The notes: a model not told the origin generated them from the letters alone. 64,000 nucleotides of DNA from Paenibacillus mucilaginosus 3016 (GCF_000250655.1 NC_016935.1:5164001-5228000); one strand, 5' to 3'. Counted from the first letter of the stretch, positions 1-8,875 are shown. Numbers and translations: made by a program.

Positions 1-1131
1 GCCCGCAAAGCCGAAGCCCGGCGCCACCCGGTCCAGCACGACGCCCAGACCTGTGGCCGACACGCACTGCAGCAGCAGCGAGATCGCAATCCAGACGGAC
101 ATCGCCCGGCCCATGAACGACTTCGAGACCGTCTCCATCAGCCGGGTGTTAATAATGATTCGCAGCGACGAATTGCTGAGGCCGAGCAGCACGCTGCCGA
201 GATACAGGAGCGTCACGGAAGCGCTGAAGGCCCAGGCGAACAGAATGCCGGACGCCAGCAGGAAGAACAGCGTAATCGCGCCCTGGTTCGAGAGCTTGCG
301 TGCGAGCGGAGCGGCTGCGAATCCGGATAGCAGACCGCCGATGCCATAGAACATATCGGAGAGACCGAACACCACGGAATCGCCCTGCACCGGACCGTTC
401 ACATAGCCGGGGAGCACCACGTTGAAGATCATGACGGCGACCACCGGGATGATGGACACGACGCCGAGCAGGAAGACGGGCGGCCGTTCTTTGAGGTAGC
501 GCAGCCCTTCCTTGAAATTGGCGAAGAAGGATTCGCCCTTGTTCTCCACGGGCAGCGGAGTATACCGGACGCGGGAGAGGAAGAGCGAAGAGACCACGAA
601 CGCGGCGGCATTCAGGATAAGGATGAATTCGAAGCCGTAATATTTGTAGAGAATCCCCGAGGCCGCCCCGGCCAGGAACATGCCGACCTGCAGCGAGATC
701 TCGATAAGCGAATTGCCGTTAATGAGCTCCTTCTCCGTGAGCAGCTCCTGCACGAGGCTGCGGGAGGCCGACATATAGACGGTCCAGCCCATGCCGTTGA
801 TAATCGTGAAGAGATAGAGATAAACGGAATGAAAGCCCGTGAACAGGAATGCCAGAGCAAGCGCAAAAATCAGCACCGCGCGGGCCCAGTTGGCGCCCTG
901 GATGATGCTGCGGCGGTTGAAGCGGTCCGTCAGCGTGCCGACCAAAGGCGAGATGGCGAACCCGGCGAGGACATTCAGCGTCAGCATGAAGCCGATGGCG
1001 CCGAGCGACCCGGTGCGGTCCATGAGATACCAGTTGGCCCCGATCGTGCTCATGCCGACCCCGAAACCGCTGATGATATCCGACAGGAAGTAGTTACGGA
1101 ACTGCCGCGACTTCAGTACGCTAAATACCAT
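1..1131 (-). CDS. MFS exporter, C-terminus outside window
   Basis: Major facilitator superfamily transporter, probably the exporter of the product made by the upstream carrier-protein operon. About 377 residues are visible, with at least nine hydrophobic segments and an MFS loop motif between TM2 and TM3 (PLVGTLTDRFNRR, about residues 62-74). The start ATG overlaps the last 11 bases of the transketolase C-half gene, so it is translationally coupled as the last visible gene of the operon. The reading frame runs off position 1 without a stop. The family assignment is secure. The substrate is inferred only from position. Confidence 0.88.
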   Translation of the reverse strand, partial: MVFSVLKSRQFRNYFLSDIISGFGVGMSTIGANWYLMDRTGSLGAIGFMLTLNVLAGFAISPLVGTLTDRFNRRSIIQGANWARAVLIFALALAFLFTGFHSVYLYLFTIINGMGWTVYMSASRSLVQELLTEKELINGNSLIEISLQVGMFLAGAASGILYKYYGFEFILILNAAAFVVSSLFLSRVRYTPLPVENKGESFFANFKEGLRYLKERPPVFLLGVVSIIPVVAVMIFNVVLPGYVNGPVQGDSVVFGLSDMFYGIGGLLSGFAAAPLARKLSNQGAITLFFLLASGILFAWAFSASVTLLYLGSVLLGLSNSSLRIIINTRLMETVSKSFMGRAMSVWIAISLLLQCVSATGLGVVLDRVAPGFGFAG

Positions 1132-2050
1132 GATGCCCTCCGATCGCAGCCGCCTGCCGCCTCAGTCCGGGAAGCCCGAAGCCGAGCTGCTCCAGCACCT
1201 CCGCGTGCGTGCCCCCGTAGACCGGCCACTCCTCGCCGCAGTCGTGGGAGTACACCCGGCACTCCGGCAGCAGCAGCGAGAGATAGGATGCCGTTCCTCC
1301 GGTGCCCCGGTGCTCCTCCACGACGAGGAAGGTGCCGGACAACGTCCGCAGCTCTTCCGCATAGCGCTTCAAGGATGGGCTGTCCACGTAGACCAGGTGG
1401 GCGTGAAGCAGGTCCGGGTTCTCTTCAGCCAGCCTGGCGCAGATTTCCGTCGCCTGTTCGCCTACCGAGATCAGGCACAGCTGCGCTCCTTCCCGCTTCC
1501 CCCCCTGGTAGAGAATCTCGCGCGCACTGCTTCCAGTCGGCCGCTCCAGGCTGCGGAAGCCGTCATTGCGGGCGAGCCGGATATAATAAGGCTCGGGGGA
1601 GGCCGCCGCTTCCCGGATGACCCGCCGGGTCTCTTCCTCGCCGTGGGGGCAGGCGATCCGTACATGCTGGAACGACTGCAGGACGGCGATATCCTCCAGG
1701 CAGTGGTGCGTCGTGCCGAACCAGCCGCCGGATACGCCTCCGTAAGCGGCGGCGATCTTGATATTTTTGCCCATATAGCCCATGGCCAGCTTGATGCTCT
1801 CGGCCGCTCTCAGCGCAGCGAACGAAGCGAACGTGGAGAAAAACGGCACAAACCCCGCCTCCGCCAGCCCCGCCGCCATGTCGATCCCGGCCGCTTCCGC
1901 GATGCCGATATTGAAGAAGCGGTCCGGGTGATCCGCCTGGAACACATGGTTCTTGCCCCCGAGATCCGCTTCCATGCAGATGATCCTGCCGTCATTGCGC
2001 GCAAGCTCCGTCAGCTCCGCCTTGTAGGCTTCTCTGCTCGATAGACTCAT
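1121..2050 (-). CDS. Transketolase-like protein, C-terminal half
   Basis: Pyrimidine-binding and C-terminal domains of a split transketolase, 309 residues. The segment NIGIAEAAGIDMAAG carries the conserved glutamate (E52) that activates thiamine diphosphate, and GGVSGGWFGTTHH (about 104-116) matches the active-site loop. I chose the ATG at 2050 because GGAG lies 6 bases upstream and the start overlaps the stop of the N-terminal half as ATGA. Together the halves should form one ThDP enzyme that transfers a two-carbon ketol unit. In this cluster the natural acceptor would be the carrier-bound semialdehyde made by LysY (inference, by analogy with vazabitide biosynthesis). Confidence 0.9.
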   Translation of the reverse strand: MSLSSREAYKAELTELARNDGRIICMEADLGGKNHVFQADHPDRFFNIGIAEAAGIDMAAGLAEAGFVPFFSTFASFAALRAAESIKLAMGYMGKNIKIAAAYGGVSGGWFGTTHHCLEDIAVLQSFQHVRIACPHGEEETRRVIREAAASPEPYYIRLARNDGFRSLERPTGSSAREILYQGGKREGAQLCLISVGEQATEICARLAEENPDLLHAHLVYVDSPSLKRYAEELRTLSGTFLVVEEHRGTGGTASYLSLLLPECRVYSHDCGEEWPVYGGTHAEVLEQLGFGLPGLRRQAAAIGGHHGI

Positions 2051-2856
2051 GACAGGCTCCTTTTCCATTTCTCGGCCGTCTTCTCCGGAATTTTGGCATA
2101 GTGGGCATCGGGGTTGCCTTCGATCGCCCGGACCCCCTTGCCCTTGACCGTGCGGGCGAGCACGGCAAGCGGGCGGTCCGGCGGGGGCTCCACCGCATGC
2201 AGGATCTCTCCGTAATCATGCCCGTCCAGCTCCCTGACGTGGAAGCCGAACGCTTCGAAGCGCTCCCTCAGACGGGGAACCGGGGAAATCTCCTCCAGCA
2301 GGCCGTCGTTCTGGCCTCCGTTGACATCCACGATATAGATGAAATTGGCGATCCCCTTCGCCTGCACGATCTGGGCGGTCTCCCACACGAGCCCCTCCTG
2401 CAGCTCGCCGTCTCCGCCGACCGCAATGCCAAGGCCGCCGGTGCCCTTGAGCCGCTGGGCGAGCGCCCAGCCGGCCGCATACGGGATGCCGTGGCCCAGG
2501 CTGCCCGTGGCAAACGGGATGCCCGGCAGCTTGTGGTTCGGGTGCCCCGTGAACAGCGAGCCGCTGCGGCCGTAGGTCTCCGCGGGGTTCTCCGCGATGA
2601 CGCCGTGCACGTGGAGGGCCGCATACAGGGCCGCCGCCGAATGGCCCTTGCTGAGCACGACCGCGTGCGGGGGCCCGCTCCCGAACTTGGCGAAGACGGC
2701 CAACAGCAGGTCGATCACCGACAGGCTGCCGCCGATATGGCAGCCGGTCGGACCCGCCGCCATGTCGATGATCAGCCGCCGGGCCTCCCTGGCCAGCTCC
2801 GGCAGCCTGGCTGTCAGGTCCTCGCGCCGGTCTCCCGCAGTAATCAGCGCATCCAT
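2047..2856 (-). CDS. Transketolase-like protein, N-terminal half
   Basis: ThDP/Mg-binding (PP) domain of a split transketolase, 269 residues. It has SKGHSAAALYAAL (about 69-81), the GDG motif at 148-150 and the matching asparagine in VDVNGGQND (179), which together bind Mg-diphosphate. The start ATG follows immediately after the stop of the kinase/peptidase fusion, with GGAGGGG 5 bases upstream. Split transketolases of about 270 + 310 residues are common in archaea and in secondary-metabolite clusters. Here the pair lies inside the carrier-protein operon, which argues for a biosynthetic C2 transfer and against a pentose-phosphate role. Confidence 0.92.
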   Translation of the reverse strand: MDALITAGDRREDLTARLPELAREARRLIIDMAAGPTGCHIGGSLSVIDLLLAVFAKFGSGPPHAVVLSKGHSAAALYAALHVHGVIAENPAETYGRSGSLFTGHPNHKLPGIPFATGSLGHGIPYAAGWALAQRLKGTGGLGIAVGGDGELQEGLVWETAQIVQAKGIANFIYIVDVNGGQNDGLLEEISPVPRLRERFEAFGFHVRELDGHDYGEILHAVEPPPDRPLAVLARTVKGKGVRAIEGNPDAHYAKIPEKTAEKWKRSLS

Positions 2857-4707
2857 CTACACCCCTCCTCCGAGCCGGAACCATTCGTTCACGGCTTCTC
2901 TCAGGATCGTCCGGGACGACAGGACTTCGGCGAAATGCAGGTACTCCCGGTTCGTATGATCGAGACTCGAATCCCCGGGACCGTAAGCCACCATCGGCAC
3001 GCCGTCCCACGTGGCCGCCAGCGTGTTCATATCGCTCGTGCCGCGCTTCTTGATGTAATGTACCGTCCGTCCTTCCTTGGCGAAGCTTCGGACGAAGCTC
3101 TTGACAAGGGGGTCGCTCCGCCCGTTGGCATAGCCGGGTGTGGCCCGCAGCACCTCCACGCGTACGTCTTCTCCAAGATCGTCCAGCGCGATGCTTCGGC
3201 TGTAGTCCCGGCCTGCCGCAGGTGAGATCCGGAAATTCAGCGTGCCTGTAATGCTCAGTAATCCCTTCTGATTTGTATGTTTAACGTCGATCAGCGATGA
3301 CAGGGAATCCGGGTCGATTTCCTTAACCCGGCGGCGGATCGTGTCCGCCGCGGCGTACAGCTCGTCGATCACACTGACGCTGTCCTTGGCGGCCGTGTGT
3401 TCCTGCAGCCGGGAGACGGTGATCTCCAGCTTGAACAGACCGTAGTAACCGAGGGTCAGGCTGTTCTCCCCGCTCGGTTCGCCGATGATCACGGCATCCG
3501 CCGCATAATGGTCCCTGACGTGGAGGGCGCCTTTGGAGGAGGAGACCTCCTCCTCCACCGCTCCGATCACGAGCAGCGTCCCGTCCCCGGGCACTTCGGC
3601 TTCGCCAAGCATGTGGATGAAGTTGACGAAGCTTCCCTTCGCATCCACAACGCCTCGGCCTGTCAGGCCCGCTTCGTCATTCGCCGCCTGCCACTGGTAA
3701 GGCACAGTGTCGATATGCCCGAGCAGCAGGAGCGTGCGGGGGCCGCTGCCCCGGCGGAACACGATATTACCCGCCTCGTCGATGAAGCCCGTCACGCCGG
3801 GATAGCGCACTTCCTGAAGGAGGAACGAGGCCAGCTCATGCTCGTCGTACGAAGCTGAGGGAATCCGGCTCACCTTCGAGAGCAGGCCCACCCCGGCCTC
3901 TTCCGCCTCCCGCGGGAAGTTCCAGAACCAGGTCCGGCCGCCGCCTTCGAGCGTATGAGGCCCGGTGATGCATACGTCGCCCGCCCCCTGCTCCAGCGCG
4001 ATGGCGGCGGCACGCACCTTCTGCTTCATCCTGCCTTGGACCCAGGGCAGCTCCTCGCCCGGATACACATGCCGGATCGTCGATCCGGCATCTTCGATAT
4101 CCTGCAGGATCCCAGGCGTGCCGGTGACAAAGCGCAGGTGCTGCGCGCCGAGATCCACCGCGAGATGGGCGGCGAGCACATCCGCATCGATATTGATGTA
4201 ATCCCCGAGCGCCGGATCGTAGATCGGCGGCGTCAGGATGACGACATCGTAAGCGTCCAGCGCCGAATGCAGGAAAGCGGTATGGGCTCCGGCGTAGCTG
4301 CCGAACAGCGAATCGCGGACGATCAGGGTCCGGCCGTCTTTAACGGCTTTGAGCGGCTTCGCTTTCGTCCCCGTGACGACCCGGTTGTCCCCGCCGACCT
4401 GGGCGAACACGCTCAGCCCCTGCTCCCGCAGGGCGGCCGCGGCTTCCGCGAGGATGATCTCGTGATAAGCCGCCCGGATCACCGGCATCTCCTCCGGTGC
4501 GCAGTAGCGTACCTCATCGCCGCTCGGAAGAGTCAGGAAGGGCATCTCCCGGCCAAGCTGCTCGTACTTGCGCTTGATGCCCTCCGCCCCGCCCGCGACG
4601 AGCAGCACGCGGCCGCCGCGCTCCGAGATCCGCCGGATCTCGCCGAAGATCTCCGGCCGGTTCAGCACGGTGCTGCTGCCAAGCTTGATCACATAGAGGT
4701 TGTCCAT
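2857..4707 (-). CDS. lysZ-lysK: LysZ-type kinase fused to LysK-type M20 peptidase
   Basis: A single 616-residue polypeptide joining two steps of carrier-protein biosynthesis. Residues 1-257 are an amino acid kinase of the acetylglutamate kinase/LysZ family (start VIKLGSS, a glycine-rich VLLVAGGAEG, NIDADVLAAHLA and a C-terminal GRMKQKV). It would phosphorylate the side-chain carboxylate of the carrier-bound substrate. Residues 265-616 are a zinc M20 peptidase of the LysK type with GHIDTVP (about 330-336), GRGVVDAKG with the bridging Asp, AVEEEV with the catalytic Glu, IIGEPSG and a late DHTNREYL histidine; all metal ligands appear intact. It would release the finished amino acid from LysW. 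ATG 4707 is preferred over GTG 4716 because AAGGGG sits 10 bases upstream; the start overlaps the lysY stop (TGATG). In Thermus and Sulfolobus these are separate proteins. Confidence 0.9.
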   Translation of the reverse strand: MDNLYVIKLGSSTVLNRPEIFGEIRRISERGGRVLLVAGGAEGIKRKYEQLGREMPFLTLPSGDEVRYCAPEEMPVIRAAYHEIILAEAAAALREQGLSVFAQVGGDNRVVTGTKAKPLKAVKDGRTLIVRDSLFGSYAGAHTAFLHSALDAYDVVILTPPIYDPALGDYINIDADVLAAHLAVDLGAQHLRFVTGTPGILQDIEDAGSTIRHVYPGEELPWVQGRMKQKVRAAAIALEQGAGDVCITGPHTLEGGGRTWFWNFPREAEEAGVGLLSKVSRIPSASYDEHELASFLLQEVRYPGVTGFIDEAGNIVFRRGSGPRTLLLLGHIDTVPYQWQAANDEAGLTGRGVVDAKGSFVNFIHMLGEAEVPGDGTLLVIGAVEEEVSSSKGALHVRDHYAADAVIIGEPSGENSLTLGYYGLFKLEITVSRLQEHTAAKDSVSVIDELYAAADTIRRRVKEIDPDSLSSLIDVKHTNQKGLLSITGTLNFRISPAAGRDYSRSIALDDLGEDVRVEVLRATPGYANGRSDPLVKSFVRSFAKEGRTVHYIKKRGTSDMNTLAATWDGVPMVAYGPGDSSLDHTNREYLHFAEVLSSRTILREAVNEWFRLGGGV

Positions 4708-5765
4708 CAAGGCCACGCCCCTTCCGCTGTGTACTCCAGCCCGGCCTCCTCGGGCAAGCCGAAATACAGATTGGCCGCCTGGACCGCCTGCCCGGCCGCC
4801 CCTTTGATCAGGTTGTCGATGCTGGCGATCGAGACGCAGCTGCGGCCGTCGACATAAGCGCCGACTTCCGCCAGATTCGTGCCCGTGACGGTCTTGATCA
4901 TCGGCCCGTGGGGTCCGTTCTTTGAATTGAAGTAATGAATGAAGGGCTTGGAGGCGTACGTGCTGTAGAAGGCCTTGCGGACATCCACCTCGGTCACCCC
5001 TTCCTTCAGCTGCGTGTAAGAGGTGACCAGGATCCCCCGGGGCAGATCGAGGCTGAAGGTGGAGAACTGCAGCTCGATCTCCCGGCCGAGGTGTCCCTTC
5101 AGGGCATGCTCGATCTCCGGCTTGTGCCGGTGACCGTGCACCTTATGCGGCCGGAAGTTGTGTGCGCGCTCCGCGTGGGTCTCGGAGCTGGCCTTGCCGG
5201 CCCCGCTGGAGCCGGTCTTCGCATCGGTGACCACCCGGGGCTCGATCAGATCGTGGGCGGCCAGCGGATACAGGGAGTAGATGCTCGCCACCGCCATGCA
5301 GCCGGGCAGATTGACGAGTCTCGCATCCCGGTTGATCTCGCTGAACTCCGGGATGAAGTAGTGGCTGCCCCCCGGGACCCCGTATTTCAGGGTCTCAGGG
5401 TAATGCCGCTGCAGCAGATCGGGGTCCGAGATCCGGTAATCCCCGCTGAGGTTGAAGATCCTGTCCGTCTGGCCCGCCACTCCTTCGATGAACCGGGGGA
5501 GGCTCCCGGTGGGCAGGCAGGTGAAGATGAGGTCATAGGGCCCTTCGAGCTCCTCGAGCTTGCGGAATTTCAAGGAACCCGGTTGTTTCTTATGTAACGA
5601 GGAGATAAAATAACGATCCACCGGCAGGCCGGCCTTGGATTCCGAGGAAATGAAATCCACGCGGATCTGCGGATGCCGTCCCAGCAGCCGGTATAGCTCC
5701 GCCCCGGTGAATCCGCTGCCGCCGACAATGGCGGCCCTTAACGTCTTCGGTTCCACAGCACTCAT
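4707..5765 (-). CDS. lysY: LysY/ArgC-type acyl-phosphate reductase
   Basis: NADPH-dependent reductase of the N-acetyl-gamma-glutamyl-phosphate reductase family, 352 residues. It has an N-terminal Rossmann motif (IVGGSGFTG, about 13-21), the catalytic cysteine C156 in NLPGCMAVA, and a histidine-rich VHGHRHKPEI segment that carries the expected active-site His. It should reduce the carrier-bound acyl phosphate made by the fused kinase to a semialdehyde. It overlaps the aminotransferase gene by four bases (ATGA). Its genomic context with lysW and lysX, and the absence of argJ/argB, favour a LysY role over arginine synthesis. Confidence 0.92.
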   Translation of the reverse strand: MSAVEPKTLRAAIVGGSGFTGAELYRLLGRHPQIRVDFISSESKAGLPVDRYFISSLHKKQPGSLKFRKLEELEGPYDLIFTCLPTGSLPRFIEGVAGQTDRIFNLSGDYRISDPDLLQRHYPETLKYGVPGGSHYFIPEFSEINRDARLVNLPGCMAVASIYSLYPLAAHDLIEPRVVTDAKTGSSGAGKASSETHAERAHNFRPHKVHGHRHKPEIEHALKGHLGREIELQFSTFSLDLPRGILVTSYTQLKEGVTEVDVRKAFYSTYASKPFIHYFNSKNGPHGPMIKTVTGTNLAEVGAYVDGRSCVSIASIDNLIKGAAGQAVQAANLYFGLPEEAGLEYTAEGAWP

Positions 5766-7084
5766 CCCAGTCTGGCGTCCCTTTCGTATAAGACTTTGGT
5801 TTCCTTGTTCTTCAAGGCCAGCTCCCGGATGACCTCCGGATTCGCGTCGATCTTGCGGAAGGCCAGCGCATAGGCCTGGATGCGCTCGTACTCGACCGGC
5901 GAACGCAGCTCCCGGCAGATCGTCAGAGTGGAGCGAAGCATCTTCAGCGTCTCGGGAAAATGATGCAGGTCATAGCCGAAGTCCTTCCGCTCCGAGAGGG
6001 TGAACGGATACCCGCCCCCGAAGCCGCGCCGGTTCTTGAACGGCAGATGGCCGGGAATCGGCACGTTCTGCCACTCCCTCGCCGGAACGCCTTCGCTCAG
6101 GATCAGCTCCTGGATGGCGTTCTTGACCTGGTAATCCTCCAGATCGTCCAGCCCCAGCGCCTCCGGCGAGATCTTCACCCGGTACATGTTGTAGCTGTGC
6201 TTATACCCCTCCGGCACATAAGGGCCGCGGAACAGCCGGGTCTGTGTCAGCGCCTTCGTCAGGTAATCGGCGTTGCGGGCCCGGATGGCGTCATAGTACG
6301 GCAGCCGGTCGAGCTGGGAGATGCCGAACGCGGCGGCGATCCAGGACATCCGGTAGTCGATGCCGGATTCCTCCAGGAACGCCTGCGCCCGGTCGTAGTC
6401 CTCCCGCTCCCGGAAGAAGGCGATGCCTCCCTCCCCGCCGACCGGGAAGTTCTTGTCCGCCATGAGGCTCTGGCCGGCCCCGTCGCCGATCGAGCCGGCC
6501 AGCCGGCCGTCGATCGAGGCGGAATGCGCGTGCGAGGCGTCTTCGACAAGACGCAGCGAATACTTGTCGGCCAGGCCGCGCAGGCTCGGCAGATCCGCGG
6601 GCAGCCCATGGACATGGACGGGCATGATCGCCTTCGTCTTCTTCGTAATCGCCCGCTCCGCTTTCTCGGGATCGAGGCAGTACGTCCGCGGATCGATATC
6701 CACGAAGACGGGGATCGCCTTGGCGGCGACGACGGCCTGGGCCGTGGCGATGAACGTGAAGGCCGGCAGGATGACTTCGTCGCCCGGCTGAACGCCCACA
6801 CCCGCCAGCGCCAGATGCAGACTCGACGTGCCGCTGGCGGTCGGAATCGCATAGTTCGCCCCGACATAGCTGCGGTAGGCTTCGGCGAACTCCTCCACGA
6901 CGCTGCCGCCATCCTGCTGGATGGACACCAGCATCTGGGTGATGTCCTCCTTCGTAATCGAAGGGAAGGTGGTCCTGCGCACGTCCTCGGGAATGACCGC
7001 CGGACCTCCCTGGTAAGCCAGGAGTTCCCGGATCCAGTCTTCGGTCGGCAGCTCGAGCGGCTTGCGGAGAAAATCAGTCTTCAT
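5762..7084 (-). CDS. DegT/DnrJ/EryC1 PLP aminotransferase
   Basis: 440-residue fold-type I aminotransferase of the DegT/DnrJ/EryC1/StrS family. The PLP lysine is K211 in MADKNFPVGGEGG, the PLP-ring aspartate lies in VEDASH (180-185), and SGTSSLHLAL (84-93) binds phosphate. Classical LysW lysine synthesis uses a class III ornithine-type aminotransferase (LysJ), which is missing here. A DegT enzyme instead suits a keto group next to hydroxyl carbons, as expected after C2 ketol transfer. It overlaps the upstream degenerate homologue by 11 bases and the reductase by 4, inside a tight operon. Substrate is inferred. Confidence 0.92.
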   Translation of the reverse strand: MKTDFLRKPLELPTEDWIRELLAYQGGPAVIPEDVRRTTFPSITKEDITQMLVSIQQDGGSVVEEFAEAYRSYVGANYAIPTASGTSSLHLALAGVGVQPGDEVILPAFTFIATAQAVVAAKAIPVFVDIDPRTYCLDPEKAERAITKKTKAIMPVHVHGLPADLPSLRGLADKYSLRLVEDASHAHSASIDGRLAGSIGDGAGQSLMADKNFPVGGEGGIAFFREREDYDRAQAFLEESGIDYRMSWIAAAFGISQLDRLPYYDAIRARNADYLTKALTQTRLFRGPYVPEGYKHSYNMYRVKISPEALGLDDLEDYQVKNAIQELILSEGVPAREWQNVPIPGHLPFKNRRGFGGGYPFTLSERKDFGYDLHHFPETLKMLRSTLTICRELRSPVEYERIQAYALAFRKIDANPEVIRELALKNKETKVLYERDARLG

Positions 7085-7724
7085 TCTCGCGGTTCCTCCT
7101 CAGCAGGGTTAATTTGACGCAGGCCGCCACGAGCGGGCTCAGCCGGTAGTTGAACTGCACCGCCGGCTGCAGCTCCGGCTCGCTCTCCTCCTGCGTCCAC
7201 ATCGTCTGAAGGTCGAAGGCGCCGAAGATTTTGAGGCGCTCGGCCTTCTTCCAGATCAGGGCATCATTCGCCGCGATGGCGGCGGCAGGGCCGAAGCCGA
7301 GGGGGGTGAAATCGAGGACGAGCACCGGAGCGCTGCCCGACAAAGAAGAGATACGGGCTTCGAGGTCGTTCAGGTCATCCCAGCCGACAGCGATGCGTTC
7401 GAAGGAGACCGGGACCGACGTTTGGTCCGTCCGTTCCACGCCAAGCCAGCGGATGAACTTTCGTTCCTGCTCGCTCGCGTCTTCGATCCTCGCCGCCGAG
7501 CCATGTCCGATGTCCTGGCCCCAGAGGGCCGCATGCACGGCCCCAGTGTAGCTGTTGAAGAGAGAGACATGCTTCTTCCCCGTAATTTTGGAGATGCTTT
7601 TCTCGAGGCCCTTCAGCTCACTCTCATTCTTCTCGATGCTCATGATGACGCCCGAGGTAAGCACCCGGGACAGCACGAAGGAGAGCGAAAAAAAATGCGA
7701 TTTGGAGATTTGTGCGTTTTTCAT
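7074..7724 (-). CDS. Degenerate DegT-like protein without catalytic lysine
   Basis: 216 residues, not assignable to a characterised family. The segment LEKSISKITGKKH...NSYTGAVHAAL (about 40-68) resembles the start of a DegT aminotransferase, and FNYRLSPLVAACVKL (about 192-206) resembles the FNYRMS motif after the PLP lysine. The central PLP domain is drastically shortened and no lysine corresponds to the DKNFPVGGEGG loop. It may be a non-catalytic partner of the adjacent aminotransferase. Start 7724 is preferred: GGGGATGA precedes it, 24 bases after the lysX stop; an alternative ATG at 7643 would remove a basic, hydrophobic N-terminus but has a poorer site. Confidence 0.7.
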   Translation of the reverse strand: MKNAQISKSHFFSLSFVLSRVLTSGVIMSIEKNESELKGLEKSISKITGKKHVSLFNSYTGAVHAALWGQDIGHGSAARIEDASEQERKFIRWLGVERTDQTSVPVSFERIAVGWDDLNDLEARISSLSGSAPVLVLDFTPLGFGPAAAIAANDALIWKKAERLKIFGAFDLQTMWTQEESEPELQPAVQFNYRLSPLVAACVKLTLLRRNRENED

Positions 7725-7748
7725 TTGTCATCCCCGTTTACTTGGTAT

Positions 7749-8648
7749 TTAGGTTGGCTGAAAGCTCCGGACGGAAGTTATCTTGCTGCTGACATACGCG
7801 GCAATGTGAGAGGCCACGTCGACGCCGTGTATTTTCCATGATTTGGCGAACTCGGGGTTCTGGTTCACCTCGCAGACGAGGTAGCGGTGCTCCTTGTAAT
7901 CGTAGAACAAGTCCACGCCGTAGATCCCTTCCCCCAGCACATCGGTCAGCCGCCCGCAGAGTGCGCGGATCTCGGCGTCCACCACCAGGGGCTCCACCTC
8001 CGCTCCCAGATGGGTGTTCGTCTTCCAATTGTCCGGCGACACCCTTCGGAAGGCTGCGATCGGCTCCCTGCCCACCACAACCACTCGAATGTCAAAATCC
8101 CCCTTGTCCACATACTCCTGTACCAGGACCGGAAACGATTGGTGGCTCGGATCCAGCGACTCCCTTGCCGCAATCCATCCGTCCAGGCCTTCCCTCCCGA
8201 CGATGCGGGCAATCCCCCTCCCCCAAGAGGAGCTGGCCGGTTTAACCACGAAGACCTGCCCGAAAGCCTCGAACGCTTCCCCGAGACTGGCGGCCGTAAA
8301 AGCCACTTGAAAGCGGGGCTGCGGAATGCCGCGGCCCTCGAAGACGACGGCCTGGTGAATCTTGTTCGTGCAGACCGTGATGGCTCTGACGCTGTTCAGC
8401 GTACGGATGCCCGCCAAATCCAGAAGGGTGGCCCGGCTCAGGGCATTCTTCTGCGAGAGGCAGCGGATCAGTGCGATATCCGGCGGCTTCCTGCCCGGAG
8501 AGCCGTGCGCTTCCCCCAAGGGAAGCGCCATGGAATCCAGGTTGACCTCCACTTGTAACCCTTGGGCGGTCAGCAGCTCGGCGATCCGTTTCTCCTCTTC
8601 CCTCAGCTTCGTGACGCACAGCAGGACGTTCGCTTGGCCGCTGCTCAA
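7749..8648 (-). CDS. lysX: LysX-type ATP-grasp ligase
   Basis: 299-residue RimK/LysX-family ATP-grasp enzyme. It would form an amide between the gamma-carboxylate of the C-terminal Glu of LysW and the alpha-amino group of the substrate amino acid, using ATP. Visible features are the ATP-binding VVKPASSSWGRGI (134-146), VQEYV (176-180), DIRVVVVG (186-193), NWKTNTHLGAE (207-217) and the metal-binding CEVNQNPEF (259-267). The last motif determines substrate class in this family, and the NQNPEF version is not one I can assign to glutamate or alpha-aminoadipate. The stop lies 24 bases before the next gene, and lysW ends 12 bases upstream. Confidence 0.92.
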   Translation of the reverse strand: MSSGQANVLLCVTKLREEEKRIAELLTAQGLQVEVNLDSMALPLGEAHGSPGRKPPDIALIRCLSQKNALSRATLLDLAGIRTLNSVRAITVCTNKIHQAVVFEGRGIPQPRFQVAFTAASLGEAFEAFGQVFVVKPASSSWGRGIARIVGREGLDGWIAARESLDPSHQSFPVLVQEYVDKGDFDIRVVVVGREPIAAFRRVSPDNWKTNTHLGAEVEPLVVDAEIRALCGRLTDVLGEGIYGVDLFYDYKEHRYLVCEVNQNPEFAKSWKIHGVDVASHIAAYVSSKITSVRSFQPT

Positions 8649-8660
8649 AGTGCTCCCCCC

Positions 8661-8834
8661 TTACTCTCCCCAGGTTTCTTCGATTTCCGGCGCGAGCTCC
8701 ACGGTAATCACATCAGCGGCAGCGTGGACTTCGTGTTCCTGCCCGCAGGAGGAGCACTCGACAATCTCACCGGTCGTTGCGTCCTGGTCCACCGTGATTT
8801 CATCCTTGCATACGAGGCACAGCAGTTGGCTCAT
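8661..8834 (-). CDS. lysW: LysW-type amino-group carrier protein
   Basis: 57-residue acidic carrier protein. It begins MSQLLCLVCKDE, has two CxxC zinc knuckles (CLVC near residue 6-9 and CSSC near 32-35), many Asp/Glu residues and ends EETWGE. The terminal Glu after WG is the attachment point for the substrate amino group in known LysW proteins. Usual LysW length is about 54-56 residues. AAGGTGGT is 8 bases upstream of the ATG and a good sigma-A promoter lies just before it, so this is the first gene of the nine-gene operon. The gene is easily missed because of its size. Confidence 0.95.
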   Translation of the reverse strand: MSQLLCLVCKDEITVDQDATTGEIVECSSCGQEHEVHAAADVITVELAPEIEETWGE

Positions 8835-8875
8835 GAATCATACCACCTTCGGGTTTAATGTTGACTTCACCTATG

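Noticed and set aside
1..8834. Interpretation of region 1 as lysine or arginine biosynthesis
   Set aside because: The lysine-specific early enzymes and LysJ are absent, and the split transketolase and DegT aminotransferase have no place in either pathway.
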